Below are positions 33,784 through 48,828 of a DNA stretch of 64,000 nucleotides, in pieces. The stretch's first letter is position 1, and each line of letters starts with the position of its first letter. The stretch comes from Tubulanus polymorphus (Eukaryota > Nemertea > Palaeonemertea > Tubulaniformes > Tubulanidae), in contig NC_134026.1 in NCBI RefSeq assembly GCF_964204645.1, forward strand, positions 29,034,650 through 29,098,649, in the 5' to 3' direction. Below the pieces are notes generated by a model. It ran no database searches, had not been told where the DNA came from, and saw only the letters and a list, made by a program, of their open reading frames with translations. The position numbers and the translations under genes are program-made.

Positions 33784-36700
33784 ATGGGCAATTTACTGAA
33801 AGTTCTCTCCAACAAGGAGGAGAGCGTGAAATTCGATGTATTCGTCGACTTTGAAAGTAAGTTATGAAAACCATGATTCACATCGGCTTTTCCTCCATCG
33901 ACTCGAACTTTGAGTATTCATGTGTATACACTGTGTACATATAGATATCAGATTATTACAGATTAGAAAATTCAAGGGAAATTGTTGTTATTGTATAATT
34001 CTCGTTTAATGTAAAAGGTCGAATAATGATTTCCGGATTTCCCCAACTTCTGTTTGCGAGTAACAGGTATTTCTTTGTAATGAAGTGTTATAGGATGTAT
34101 TGAATAGTTACTTATAGAACTGAACCCGTACAATCGGCGTGATTATTGCTAGAATTACATACAACTTTATTCGCTACAATTCATCGTTTTGCGCTTCTTT
34201 TGTTTGAACGAATACCGCGAGAAATTGAGAAATAATTGAACGATTTGCGAAAGTGTCGTGGCATCAATTTCGGCGTCGTTACCGCGAACAGTTGAATGAC
34301 TATTGAAGTAAATGCAGTTTGTCGGATATTCCTATTTCGATGGCTTATCCACTTTCCCCGATACTGAAACAGAAATTAAAGTAGGCGTTATTTATCGATC
34401 TCCGTCAAATATAGACGGCGACTTGATTTGATGAAAAATTCATGGCGAATATTTCTTCGTAATGAAAGAAGATTGTCTCGAGGGCAGATATTCACCATTT
34501 CACATCTATAAACGATTTGTTTCTTATCCAATTTGTGTTATATGTTTCCTATAGGCTAGAAATAGAATCGTCATCTTGTACGAATATGAGTTCATGTAAT
34601 TTGTCTTAAAAAGGTTGATGTTATATTTCTGACTATTTTACAGATTGTAAACCGACTGAGTCTGAGATTGAAGTTTGGGAACAAGTTGAAAGTGTACTTA
34701 CAGAAGCTCTAGATATTCTCAATGATTTACAACACTATAAAGGTGCTTCCAATGAAATAAAAGATGTAAGTTATAGATAAGTATTATAGTGTTTAAATAC
34801 TGCTATGTATTAAAGGATATGCGTATAAAACTGATTGTTGTCAATTTATGATTAAATGTATTACAAATAATTGAGTAAAATTGTTAGTACGGATTCTTAA
34901 TTTCAGGCAATATCAAATCCAAAGAAAGAAGAACTACAGGAGAAAGCTTGGCTCGTTGTGTTTCCATTGGTTTCCAAGTTAAAACGATACTTTGAATTTT
35001 CGATACAATTTGGTAAGACTAAGAGCTGATGTTGATATTGATACGACCAATTCCACTAATTGAGTCTTGTAATGCCATCATGTTCGAATCCCTGCCAAGG
35101 GAGCATGTGTGTACTAGGGCAGGGGTTTGTGCTGTGGTGGCCTCAAGATGCCATTTAGGTTTGAATACCTCCTGGAGGAACTGCGAAAATGGACTCGTGG
35201 TTTAATGTTAAGTTGATATTGTTTTACAGAAAGTATTATCAGTCAATTGCTGGGTGTCTTATGTAATAACGAAATGACTTCCAAGGAACATTTAGAAAGT
35301 CAACAGGCTCTGTTCAAGCAGTTTGCTCAAATATTGGACTTTACGATGAAATTTGATGATCTGAAAGTAAGTTTATCGGAATTTACATCTCGGGCTGATT
35401 TTGGAGATCAGCCACACTCAAACTACGTCATTCAGAATGTTCTTGATTTAGTCCGTCAAACTAACCAATAATATAGTTCCAGGTCGGTTCTAATGTAAGA
35501 AAGTGAATAGGAACTTTCATTGCCTGTCAATCACAGTATTGCGTTAAGCTGGACCAGTGATTCCAGCTGAATGAAACAAGCGTGTGAAAGCACAGCATTG
35601 ATTTGGCCCATTCCTTGTATGGGCCAAATTTGAGATGACTAACATAACTAGCAATAGTGTGAACACGGCTATATTTTAATGAATTATTGATGAACACTGA
35701 TGTATGTATTGCTGTTTTCATTTAGATGACCATTCCCGCCATTCAAAATGACTTCAGTTTCTATAGACGAACTCTTAGTAGAATGAAAATGGCTAATGAG
35801 GTAAAAAAAATCATTCCTGATAAGTTCCTTGTATGGGGTCTGATTGCTGGAAGATTTAGTGTAAACAATGATTTTCAATTTCTACATTAATAGGAAGAGC
35901 TACAGAATTTAGTTGTTTCAAATGAAATGGCTAATCATATGTCATTGTTCTATGCACACGCGACGCCGATGCTGAAAGTATTAAGTGACACGACCACTAA
36001 ATTTGTTGCTGAGGTTAGTTGATTTTTATTCTCCATGTATATTTGGATCTACGCACATTTTGTAACCAGATTCAATTGCACAGTTGTAGCTTATGACATG
36101 TTCTATGATTGTGGCCAGTTTCAAGGTAATCAGTTTATGTTCACCTGGGGCATATGATATTGAAATTGTCAGATTGTCAAGCTTCTTAAGTGCCTGTGTG
36201 GGCATGGTGTTCCTGGACCCTAGTTATTTAATGTAATATTGTATTGCTGTAAGCTCAAACCACACTTTCTTTGATCTCATTTCAGAATAAAGATTTACCT
36301 GTACAGAACACAACTGACTGCTTAAGTACAATGGCGAATATTTGCCGAACTATGTTAGAAAATCCGTAAGTTTCATGTATGTCAAGAATTAAGTCAGGCT
36401 AATAGCCAAAGGGGTGCGATTGGTGGGAACAGAAGCGCAAGGTCCACATTTTTCCAAAATACTACCTCTTGAATAGAAATTTTTTCTTAGCAATGAGAAA
36501 TACTAGCAAGGTCTAGTGAGTGACTACAGTGAATGACTTCTATTGACAATTTTTTCAAGAAAATTAGGGAGCATTGTAGCCTCGGGCACTCGTCATGTCC
36601 ACTTTCATGATTAGGACAGCGTTATGGTTACGTAAGGCTTGTAAGATTTGATCGTATTTACAGGAAATACAGCAGTCGATTCCAGAATGAAGAGACGTAT

Positions 36701-37789
36701 TTGTTCTGTTTCCGAGTTATGGTTGGAGTTATAATATTATACGATCATGTCCATCCAGTCGGAGCATTCGCCCGATCTTCTAATATAGATGTAAGTGTGT
36801 TTTGATCTCTATTTGTTCAGATGGCAGCACTTTATGAGAGATTTAATCCGTGCTGCCACCTCTTATTTATGAATTGAACTATTAGAAAGCATGCCTTGCA
36901 CTTTCTGTTTTTGTATGTGTTTATAGATGAAAGCTACAATCAAATTGATTAAAGATCAACCAGAACAAGGACGAATGGAAGCACTGCTAAATGCATTGAG
37001 GTAGGAACTAGATTTTCTATATGTTATAGAATTTAGTTTGTTCTTATACAGGCGTCAGTCAAAAACCTGAACCCCATCTCAACCCCGTCTGAGCCATTTG
37101 ATATTTCTTCATTCACCATACATAAGGCATTCGAGCAGGATTCACAAGCTAGGGGGTAGTTGTGAGTCAGGCATACTACCATGATAAGATTTTAGCCAGT
37201 TCAAATGCGCGCATTCAATATTTGTAGCATTTTGTGTGATGATGACGTCATGTCAAAACACAGTCCCATGTTTCAAATGGTACTGGAATACAATGGTGAT
37301 TAAATTGTATCCAAGTCCTGACAATGTCACTTTGCGTTTTTATTCTCACATTTGATTTTTATACGTACATTCGATTCGATCAAATTACGAAAATTAAGGA
37401 CTATCATTTCGTAAGGGAATCGATATAAATACGATATAGTGCAGCAAACAACAGGCAAACCTGTTATCGAATACCAGTTGTATGCAATCGTATACGTGAG
37501 ATGGAGGTCTCAGGTCTTTTATTGACGGCTGCATTAGTTTAGTCTACTATTTGCTGTTTGTACACATAGGGTATAGGTGCGATATCATTAAGCAAGTATT
37601 ATTTTCTAAGAAATGAAAGTAATATTTGATGTAAATACGTTTTTAGAATCATAGACTGTCCGAGTTGTTTCTATTAGGTGCACGATGATGCCGCGTTTGA
37701 CAAGGTTTATTTATTCTTGCAGATACACGACTAGACATTTAAATGATGAAACTACGTCTAAAACTATCAGAAATTTGTTACAACTGTAA
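33784..37789 (+). CDS. CYRI: CYFIP-related Rac1 interactor (CYRI/FAM49)
   Basis: Cytoplasmic, membrane-anchored inhibitor of Rac1-WAVE signalling; it binds active Rac1 through a DUF1394 fold shared with CYFIP. Ten coding exons: 33784-33856, 34644-34765, 34907-35012, 35230-35366, 35726-35800, 35894-36013, 36286-36365, 36664-36790, 36927-37000, 37723-37789, all in phase, 326 residues (human CYRIB 324). Gly2 of MGNLLKVLS is the family's myristoylation site. The Rac1-binding arginine pair falls at Arg160-Arg161 in [12 protein letters not shown], the same numbers as in human. Other landmarks are [29 protein letters not shown] and a C-terminal NLLQL. A strong 3' splice site precedes the start codon by 20 bp, so at least one upstream exon exists. 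There is one ancestral copy here for vertebrate CYRIA and CYRIB. Confidence 0.96.
35060..35200 (+). repeat. Possible degenerate SINE in CYRI intron 3
   Basis: ATGTTCGAATCCCTGCC resembles a tRNA B box, and the following 100 bp (CAGGGGTTTGTGCTGTGGTG and so on) are non-coding and repeat-like. The A box is not clear, so support is weak. Confidence 0.25.
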
Positions 37790-39377
37790 ATGATAACGAT
37801 ACGGTTGTTTCGTCGTTTATACTGCTTAGTGAAGATTGCAATAGTTATCGATATAACGTTCGAGGTAGAGTCTTCGGATTGATGTGAGCGCGGTAACGCT
37901 CATACGTGCAACGTTCGGATTATAAATCATATAACTTGGATTAGAAAACGCGCATTCGCGAAAAATTCGGATTTACATATATAATTTATCGACATACGAT
38001 GGATCGCGCTTTACGGTGTGGTGTTAGAAACTGGAATTAATTCTCAAGGATTTTAATGGTCACAATTGACTTAACTGACTATAAGTGATTCCCGATGATG
38101 TGACAGACCTCTCCAGCCATTACTCGGAGATATCAATGAATTTTCATTCATTCGTATGCGAAAGCAGATAATGAGACCTTAAGTTTCTTAATGGTACTTC
38201 ATGAATTTTTCGGTAGAATGAAATTAAAAGATGATTGTTTGATTCCCAATCTCTTAAAAAAAAGAATGTTTCATCTGTGATGTTCATAATTATATGAATA
38301 ATTAATTAAGCGGCAGTTTTGAAGGGTCACTCATTGGTGCTCGCTCGAGCGCTTAGTTCTCTTAAAGCTAATATCTGATATAATATAGACACTTGCGCCA
38401 CCTATAATTTGTCTCAATTGGCAGCTTGTTTAAGTTTATGAATGAATTATAACCTGATTTGTTTGTTGTGAAATGATTGATATTTCTTCTGGTTCGATGA
38501 TTATGTTTGTATGATTTCGTGGTGGTATCTCACAGTAACTGTATCTGTAGCTTTGTGAACTTTCTTTCTCTCTTTCTGAAATATTTGATAAGTCTTATTA
38601 ACGTTTGAGGCACCGCTTGGGTTTATCAATTGTGTCAAACTTTGAATTTAAAGTCATTTGCTGAGCAGCAACGCGTTAGATACATATCGATTTAGATAGA
38701 GTAGCTTTGATGAATGTGTTCATTCTTGATCTCGTTAAAGTCTTTAAAGTCTTCCTGATGGCTTTTCATGACATAAAACCCTCTTTTCTTCCAGCTTAGT
38801 TCTTTCTTTGAGATGTCGCCATGAATCTGATTGAATTGTCAATTACGTTGTTGTTGTTCTGTGAACTGTGCTAACATGTTTTATACGTTCGTTTAATTAG
38901 TAATATTTGATTAAAAATCGTCTAAAAATCGGGCATTCAAAATATATCTATCGACTGTTATGAAATGTCCGCGTGGGAGGTGCTGCCATCTGTTAACTCG
39001 AAATTAAACTATGCTTCACTGGCATCATCGATCTACACAGTTATATTTAATATGATGATTATAATATCTAGCATAATCTTGTTTCTTAATCTGCATTTGT
39101 GGAAGATTATTGTATACCGAATTGTTGTTTGACGACCAAATACTAGAAAAATCTTACGTATCAATGAAAAATATGTTTGTAATATGCAAGACATGACATA
39201 CACTTCCATAGTGTATAATAGAGAGGTTTAGTTCCCATCTGAATTGCTGAAAGTTAAAATATTAATAATATGATATTTATAATTATGTGTTGTATATTTG
39301 TGATAATGAGTTGTAATTATTATTATTTATATATTCTGTCAGTTTTTTTTGTACAAATCTTAATGATTAATAATAAT

Positions 39378-39408
39378 GATATGATAATGATGATGATGAT
39401 GATGATGT
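39378..39408 (+). repeat. (ATG)n microsatellite
   Basis: About nine ATG/ATA triplets, lying in the CYRI-MYC gene desert. Confidence 0.8.
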
Positions 39409-40074
39409 GGTGGAATGATTTTATCTCTTCATCTCACGCGTTTATTGATCATCGATTATTCGTCAAGGCCAGTATTTATGTAAAGATTGATTTATTGGTG
39501 TGAAGTAGTGACATCTGTCTTGGACCTTCGGAACTAAATATCCAGTAGTGCACATAACCCTATCGACCGAGGTTACGCGGTCATGTCCTGACAGTCAAGA
39601 GAGTTGAAAATGACACTGTTCTCAAAAGCTATTGGAAATATCCCCAGGACTTGATTGATTGAGCTTTGACCGATAAAAGATGAACAGTTTATTGTTATTT
39701 ATTATCTACAATAAACAATCCAAACCGACCAACAACACAACATTCAAACCACATGAGGATTTAATGTGGTTGTAAAGTGCAGAAATTGCTGTGCGGTTTT
39801 ACTATAAACCAATGATTGATATGCCTTCATGTGAAAGACTACTGTCCATTGAAACTGTGCCTAGAGAATCTAAAGTGACACATAAAGCTGTCATGAGGAA
39901 AGAAGATTATCCATAGAATATGTTGAACTGTCTACGGAATTAACCATTAATAGTTGCTACATGTATAAGGCTCTGGTCATGAAGAATACATGTAAAATTT
40001 TGCTGATTCTTTTTTGAGAGAGGTGAATCCCCCCCCCCGTCCCCGTCCCCTACGGAAATGAAGTTAGATCAGTT

Positions 40075-40122
40075 ATTATAATCAAGAGGAGACTGATGTA
40101 TTATAATCAAGAGGGAACTGAT
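40075..40122 (+). repeat. Short tandem duplication
   Basis: Two 23-bp copies, ATTATAATCAAGAGGAGACT and so on at 40075-40097 and 40100-40122, differ at one position. Confidence 0.6.
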
Positions 40123-43100
40123 TAATCTAAAAACTCATTTATTTCCGCATAACTTTTCTTTTTATTTATTCTGCTTTCAAAAATTGATTTTATCTTCTCT
40201 TATCATATTTGTTTGCGATAAAAATATGTTTAAATCCTTTAAAAAAAGTGAGTAACCACATGTTTTTTTCAGATCATGTTTCCCAACTCTGAACGATTCC
40301 TTGAAATATTTGCTTTCAGAGAATTGATTTAACGCAGGTGAAATTATTTAGTATTATCCGCGAGCCTTATTCGTGCAACTTCTGAATGTTTGATGTTTGA
40401 AATAGGAGATTTTGAATAAATAACCAGTAAAGAGGTGGGAGGTGGTTTTACTGAGAGGTATTGTAGAGGTATCTTAGACGCCTGGAATTCTGTCATATTT
40501 CTATATAATGATTGATTCATTCATTGTGTTTATCTTCCTCATTGTATATTTCCATGTAAACGTTGAAAAAAACACTCTTCCGCCTGTTATGTAATTTTCC
40601 ACAATCAATCCTTTAACCGGGTCTTCCACTTATTTCTTTGCGCCTCGAAATCGATACAAATGAAGTGATATTTTTTACCGTTGTTCGAGTGTCTCGTTAG
40701 AATTCCGGAATTTCAAAGGAGCGTGTTTTGAGAAGTCTTTTGAAGGCTCACTGTGCCAGTAGGTCACCTTTATTCGAGGTTCATAGTTAAGACTGATTTA
40801 TTAATATGACCTCGGTATTAATACATTCACCAAGTGATAATACTGTCTATGATAAGTATTTTAAAAATGAATTGAATATCGGGAATGATATTAGGTCATT
40901 TTTCTCGGGTTTACCTCAAGTTAGATTGAAACCATGAAATTTTGTCATCTGCATTCATAGCATTGGGTTTTAGTTAGGTAGATATCATGTTGTTAGTAGC
41001 TCTCTTTGTCTAACTGGTTATGACATTGATCTCGAAACAAAAAAATGATGCGATGGAAGCTGGAATTACTTGCGTATGATTCACACGCGTCACTGAACCA
41101 AAGATGTAATGATTCAATCATGACTGTAGCTGCTGTAACTGTTTATTTCTACGTAATTATGACTGACGTGAGGGCCTGATTATCCTATAACAAAAAACTC
41201 TCGCGATTGTTTGTGGTTTCGAGGCGATGAGCGAGAATTATGTCATAAATATTGATTCTGCGCTGCTGGAATTTATGACTGCCATCCGATTCTTTGTAAA
41301 TCATATTTTTGAACCTTTTACCTCACCTCCGTGTGTCTTCAATGATAAAGGAATGATTTACACTAGTTTTGGACTCTGTGGCTTCTGTATTTCTAGGAAA
41401 ACTTACTGAATACGAGTACTCGAATGAAGATAATAGTTTTTACTTGCCCTGATTAGCGAAATCGGTAAAGCTTTGATGATAGGTTATTTTAGTTCTGGTT
41501 ATCAGGAAGATAATTTTGAATTTTACTATAAAGACCCATTGACAATCCGATATGACTCACGTTATGACTGCTAACTCAAACTCAACTTAGGTTCGCTTGA
41601 AGATAAATTATAAATTGATAGTTTAATTGCATGATGCATGCGTTTTGATGATCCTGGTTTTTCCCCAGAGGATAACGGTTTCTAAGCTCCGAGTGTAATG
41701 AGCAGTGATCTTGGGAATTCAGCAATTAACTTTTACAATTCATACGTAATAAATCACTAATAAGCATAAGTGCACTATTAGGATAAATCCTTTGGGATCT
41801 GAATCCCGTCCGAAGAAAAAAAATTTGATAAACAGGGAATCTTTGATAGAGCATATATTTCTCAAGCAAAAACCAAAAATCCTAAAATGCATGGGTTGTG
41901 TTAACCCGCATGTAAATCGTGTTATCAGCTGATTTTTGAACCCACCCACTGTCGCCATGCCTCTTGCGAGATTATCTTCATTCTGGCATTCAGCCAGATC
42001 ATGTTCAATGAACTTCCAGACTGTCCTTGGGTTTTATCCGTTTTACAACTGTTCATAAAGCTCAATGTAAAGCTCAACGCTTCGCTAACTTCTAATGTAG
42101 CTTTAGCGAATATTGTAATAATGATATGAAAAACTAGTTGTGATATGTACATTCCATAGTACGTGAATTTTTGGTTGAATGCCAATTTGTTGGATGAACA
42201 GTTGAATGAAGTGAATGATAATATTCAACCATCCATAGGATCCTCCTCGAATGAGCTTTGATCATGCAGTCTCAAATTACGACAGGATTGTCATCGGAAA
42301 GGTCAATCGAATAGTTGAAGTACATTCTTCATCTATCTGTGCGCAGATTTGTGTCTAATCCCACTGGTCTTAAACTGTTCCCATCAGGCCACGAAGCAGG
42401 GTAGACTAGACACATTTCATGGAACCCACTCTGTCTGTCTGAAACAATGTCAAGGTAACTTACCCTGAAAGCCCCTCGGTACTAATTAACAACTAATCTT
42501 ATTACAACATGGATCAATAGAATCATTTGGCAAACGGCCTACTATATTTACACTATCAGTTTCCTGCTCTGGTAGAAATCGGATGAACTCCCGTAAGTCC
42601 CCTTCAATGTGTGTCTGCTGTTATAGTTCACTAATCTCGTGTAATACTGGCAGACATGCCTTCTCAAATTTAAAAACAAACAAACCCAGTGAATGCAGCA
42701 GTACCCGGTGTAGGCAGCAGGTAAGACAGCCAGTCTTACCACAACCCATTGATGTATATGTATATATAGAAGTAAAGCTTTGTTTCAATAAATATTTACT
42801 CTAATGCATGTGCGTAGAGTACCATTGATTACAGACATTTCTAGACCTATCTAAGTATCGATTTCACGCCAGAAGAAACCAAGGTACCTAATATACTCCC
42901 TCATTTATTGGATGATTCTTCTATATGGTACCTATATAGTATTAAGGGGCATGTGAACTTTAAGGGTGAACAAGGTGAATCTATAGAAAGAAGCATCTTT
43001 TAACTGGTGAGTCTTTTTTGATGTCGGAAGCCTCAAATATAATTGATGACTCCAATGATTGATTGACTGTAGAATTATCTCTGGCCTCTTCTTTACCCTC

Positions 43101-43551
43101 CATAAGTACGTTTAGCCTTCTGATGAAACATTTCTGTTGTGTTTCCGATTATTAGGAATGACTTTCTCAATGTCAACTGATGAGAAAGTAGTTCCGATAC
43201 TAGTTCAGTCTGAAGTTTTTAGAGTCCATGTTCGAACCATATTTGAAAGCGGTTGGAAGAGCGCACGCACACTTTATATACAGCAAATCTGTTTCATCAA
43301 ACAACCTACACATGAATTAACGTATGCAATCATTGAGAATATAGTAAATGATTTGCCCAATTATATTTGGCTTATGTGTGCGTGCATGGGTGGGTGAATA
43401 CGAGTAGTTATTGTTTTAGGGATATTATATATTATCATGATGTACATTCAGCCTGTGACATCAATAAAATAGATGAGTGTGTAATATGAATTGTGTTTTT
43501 ACAGACTGGTGACACATGTGTAGCATCTAAAACCGTTTACAGATGGGACAT

Positions 43552-43570
43552 CTCTCTCTCTCTCTCTCTT
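43552..43570 (+). repeat. (TC)n microsatellite
   Basis: About nine to ten TC dinucleotides run into a T and C-rich tract. Confidence 0.8.
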
Positions 43571-46500
43571 TCCCCCCTTTGTTTGTGGAAACTCAAAGGA
43601 TTTAGATTTATCAGCGACTGATAGCTACAGTATATATATTCTATACTGTTGGATCCACCTGTTAATATAAAAGTTTCTGAAGGCTATTTGTCATGAAGTT
43701 GCGTGCAGGTGTTACACTTGCTACAAATGTTCAAGATGTCCTCTGGAGTGTTTTACGTATCTGATTAAAATACGAGCTCATGCTGCGTATATACATAAAC
43801 TGAATAATTCGAACATAATTTTTTCCTGTGTATATATTTCCTTAACGAAAAAATTCACAAACACAGACTGATTTACGGTATTAAATCCATATGTATGAAT
43901 TTGAATTTTGAATTCTGAATTAGTGCATTTTAAACTTGTATCGAAAATGACCTAAATTCTAGCTGACAGGTACATTTAAACCTTTCGGCGCAATGTTTGA
44001 TGGTCAGCTTGGCAACAATTGACCGTTGACCAGTTCACGTTCATTCAATAGCTTTTACATATCATTAGACTATATAAATTATCACTGACTGATAATCTTA
44101 TAGTTAAATGTACCATTATAGTATTGTGTTTAGATTCTATAGATATTCATTCTTTTTCTTCTGACTTCAGAAATTTTTCTAATTCTAAGGAAATGATTAT
44201 ATCCAGGGTAAATGTATATTATTAGCTGTACAGTTTATGGTCGATCTTTTCTAGTCAAATCTTATGTCCAATGAGTGATTCATGTCTCATGTCCAGGGAC
44301 CGAAGAAGTATTCAACTCTTCCAAACTATTGAACTGTAGAGTTTATATAAGAATAATGGTGGTTGCTTCAAAAGACTAAATAGAAGTTCTTATATATGTG
44401 AGACCATCCTTCTTGGTAATTCTGTAGCTAAAGAAGTGATTTCATCCACTCATTACATCATGCAATATTTGCAAAATTTTCTCTGTTTGGATATGTTGAA
44501 TATGTCTTTGTAGCCTAGAAATAACTCAAATCCAGCCAGTCCCCCTTAACACACAAACTACATATTAAAAGCTGACGGTTTGAATGAAAATGACAGTTAA
44601 ACCTCCCCCATTAAACAATCATCTATAACAATACAAACAAGAGAATCGCACACTGGTGAAAATGAGATAAATAGGTCTTGTTTGAGAGATCAAATGACAA
44701 TCCCCCTATGGACATGATATTGACACAGCTTCATCATCACCAATATGTTAGTGGTTTCAAAAGCTACCATCATCTCGCAGAACATTACAATGACCATGGA
44801 CATACTCACTAGTTTATACATCCGATGGCTTGAGAAAATGAACATCGAATGACTCGGATCTATGAAATTATTGAAGGTGAAAAAGGAAATATATTTTTTG
44901 GCGAGCATAAGTTCCTGGACCGAGACTCGTCCCCGCAGATCCCTAATTCTGCTATTTTGTGTCAAAGAAAATGTATTAGAATTCATATTTTACCATCAGT
45001 GGTTTTTGTGCATATTCTGGTCGGTATTAAGTTCCTGTTGGTTCGTCATTTATTCGCTTGAATCGCCCAGAAAATGCATCTATGGTATAACACTTTAAAA
45101 TCTCCATATTTGATCCTAGGAGGACCCCCTAACCCTCACTAATGCTTCTTCACTGGTAAATGAGCATAGCCCACCTTCACACTATACCCCCTCGAAAAGA
45201 GTGGTTAGGCTGCATACTGCCCTGAAGCAGGATATCATCCAGTGAGATTTATGATGAGGAAGTTCAATGTTATTTGACTAGATTAACCTCACACTCACAC
45301 TTGTTGACACCAAATAAAAAATTCTACCAGGAACCTCGCATCTTGCATAATAGCCTTAGAATAAACCCTTATAGTTTATCAAACCAGATTGTATTATCCA
45401 AGTTCAATGGTGCCGAGTATTTTTAAACTGCTCACAAAATATTTTGAGTCATCTGAGTCGGCTGTCACCACACATGGCTCATTGCCAAGACTAACAGATG
45501 AGTTTTTGTTAAAACATGTGTCATTTTAAGTATTTTTTCCAGTCAGTTCTAAAACTGGGATGATACCATTTTTCGTGTTTTCTACGGGTGATGAACCAAC
45601 AGGCTTATTCGTGTATCTGCACTATGCGTGCGTGTGTGACATAGATTATATGAATTGATTGATTTTTTACCGAATTTTGCATAGCACGCCCGGGCCTCAA
45701 TGGATGGTATGCACATTTTCTAGGCAGTGAATCACAATAAGTTTGGCCACCGATAGACCGGTGTGTCACCTCCGACAAATGAATTCGGCAAAAAGTAGAT
45801 ACTGAATCATGTGATCATTTGATCAGCAATTCAGTCGTCAGAATTCGCTAAAATGTGTCAATCTTGAAATCTCTCGAATTCAATCAATCACTGGTGAATT
45901 ATACAGCGAATGATTCGCCGAAGAAATTTGCCCAGTCTGTCACAAGCTTTAGGTATAATCTTTCAGACTCAGGTGTATTACTACTAGACTAATCCTGGTT
46001 GCATTTTCTGGGAAATGGCAACTATAATTGTTAGGCTGTTTGGGTGTATTGAATAGCATGGATTCAGTGACACTTGACCAGCATTGTGACCCTAACCTGC
46101 GGTTTCCTCTTGGTGTTCAGTCGAGCACATTAACTGGACTGTAACAAAAGAACTTGACCAGTCTTTTTGTCGTGTGAAAATATTTCTAGATGTCATCCTG
46201 GTACAGAAATGCTCAATTCCCAAAGACAGGATTGAGACTATTTTCAAAATTCGTACCCCGTGTTGCTCTTGCTTACTGCTACTTAATCATCCTTTGCCAA
46301 AATCATCCTTTGTGATTCAGTTCGGCTTGGAACGCTCTGTGGAATTCAGCTTGCAAAATCGTGATGAATATATTTGACTGAACTTGGTCAAACTGTCAAA
46401 CTTTGCACAGCATTTTGTGAATTATATTTCTAAACATTTTTATTCAATGCACCACATAATGTTCCCTCCAAAACATTTAAAACATTGAAATCCATCTGTG

Positions 46501-48609
46501 ACACGTGTTCAGTTGGCATACAGATAAATCATAATCCTGCCAGAAAATATAGTCTCAAAAGATCAATGACAATTTTAAACGTTTATTTCGACTGTATTAT
46601 TATGACTCTATTGTGATAGAACACATGACACATATCTTGTCTAGTTTATATTGAATTGAATTGTTGAAGGTAGGTACTTAAGATTCGCATTAATTCTGTG
46701 ATGCAGGGGTCCGCCAAATGATACCTGAACCAGCTGTGAGACAGTGGGGACAACAGGTTGACCATAGTCTTCATCAATTTCATTATGGGTGGTGTACAGG
46801 GCCATACACAGGCCCTCTTTTGAGGAGGAAAATGTGTTTGGTGGAACTCATTTCCCAGCCATCAATCGCGAGCACCGTAGCAGCTGTTATATAACGGGGT
46901 GTTGGGGGTCCCTCATGAAGATTTTAAAAATTTGAAGAATTTGAGAGGCATTTCCTGGCCAATATAAACGAGATTAATAACGCATTTTGAAGTAATCATA
47001 GACCGGACTGGGTGAGACTATCACTGATTGACAAATGAAATATTATGAAAGTTCTTTGACGAAAAGTAGCGGAACTCCGGTGGTGTGTGGGGGATGGTGT
47101 AGAGTATTGAATCTCTCATGCACTTTCACATGGTCTAAAAATATTGAACTATTCATAGTGTAGCCTATGTGAGGGTGGTAGATACGTCATATACAGAGTA
47201 TGTATTCAGTCATCATTGACGTCATCCTTAACTCATTGTATTATAACAAACACCTGCTTGTATGTATATCTGATGTATAACATGGGGGGCTGATCTGTTT
47301 GATTAAAACTGCTGTTTTGCATCAATTTTATAGTATACATGTAGGTATTACGCTTATTCAACGTTTGCAATTCCACCTTTTTTATGGTGTTCACTGAATC
47401 TAGATCCGAATTTATGATTTGATTCAAAGCGAACTCATTAAAAATGAACTGATTTTAATGCTAGCGCGCGAGAGAAAGTGTGAAGAAGTCTTTATCAGTT
47501 TCTATAGGGTAAGATTTTTTCTTACAATTGAACAACCGAATAGCCCCATAATCCCTCAAAAATCCCATATATATTCATTTATTGCCAAAATCGTAGTACA
47601 TCGAGTCTTTTGTTAGATATTGAAAACTATTCATAGGAGCTACAGTTAAACATATAGTCCAGCATGGGTCATGGGTCAAACATGTGTCCAGTTGACATGA
47701 TATGCACGTCACAGTTTTGGTCTCTTGCCAAGCTTTCACACCTGACACATGTTCTCTACACATCGTGCAAGTTCTTCCCAAAGTATTCGTTGTGAATTTG
47801 CTGATAGATAGTTGTCATGGGACAAGGAAGGTTGGGCTGATAGGAGCTGGGTGGGGGATAGAAGATATCTCCTCGGGTATGGTCCACCTGATAGACACTT
47901 GTAGCTGTTTATCTATTGTGTATTCTAAATTAAGCGAATTACGATAACTGAATGTGAAGCCATTCAAATGAATGCATTATGTTTGAAGCCACCAGGCATT
48001 TGTTTGATAGTGAATGTGTCCAACCATGACTGACTTCGGTCAGAAGTTGATATTACCGATATTACCGTTAGAAATAAGCATTGTAAGTTTCTATGGTATT
48101 GTATTGATATAAAGCCTGACCCCGGGGTCATTCTGAGTATCTATGGCCGGAGAACATGTTGGTTTGGCAACAACGTGTAGCATAAACCTCAAGTGCCTTC
48201 TTGCCACATTCTGTGTCAATAATGAATGATGTAATTTGAAAATGTGTTATTTCTGTCCTTAACTGTCTAATAAAAACAGATTCAGTGCTGGAATGAGGAG
48301 AGGGGGAACTCTTTTTTGTTTTTCTACCAATGCATGTTTAGACTTCGGCAGTTGTTATGAGTAGAAATATTGTGAATATGTTGCAGAATAATTTTCAAGC
48401 TCATCTCAGTCATTAGTAGAGAAATTGTTCATGATAATGCATTCTAGGAGTTGGCAGAAGAGGGATTCAGTTAGGAAGTCACTCATGTCTGTATAGCGAT
48501 GATTGCTTGAACCAGAGATATATTTTAATGTATCCCTGCGTAGACAAAGATGCAACTAATTGAGAGAAGAAAGTTTGACCGCTGTCCTGTCTAATTATTT
48601 CATCAAACC

Positions 48610-48715
48610 CGTGGTCAGAATATAACTCGGCACACGTTCCAACCTCAGGCACCCTACATCACTGAGCCAATTAATTGTAAGGGTAGTTGGTGACTGGGTA
48701 GCCTGCCGCTAATAG
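48610..48715 (-). repeat. Possible degenerate tRNA-derived SINE
   Basis: Read on the minus strand, ATTGGCTCAGTGATGTAGGG looks like a tRNA D arm and A box, followed by GTGCCTGAGGTTGGAACGTG. No clean B box follows. It is probably an old SINE head. Confidence 0.3.
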
Positions 48716-48828
48716 GCTATTGTATCTCCGTTAATAGAGATCACTTTCTATACCGGATTTATCTCATTATATCATCACATTTGAAAGAGAAAATTGTCTT
48801 CCATTAGGAGGAGGGTTTGTGGTAGTCT

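Noticed and set aside
40980-41060. tRNA-like CTAACTGGTTATGACATTGATCTC segment
   Set aside because: It has D-arm-like bases only; no B box follows at the right distance.
43137-43397. 86-residue ORF in the CYRI-MYC desert as a gene
   Set aside because: It has no recognisable motif, biased codon pattern or splice context; chance open frames of this size are expected in 15 kb.
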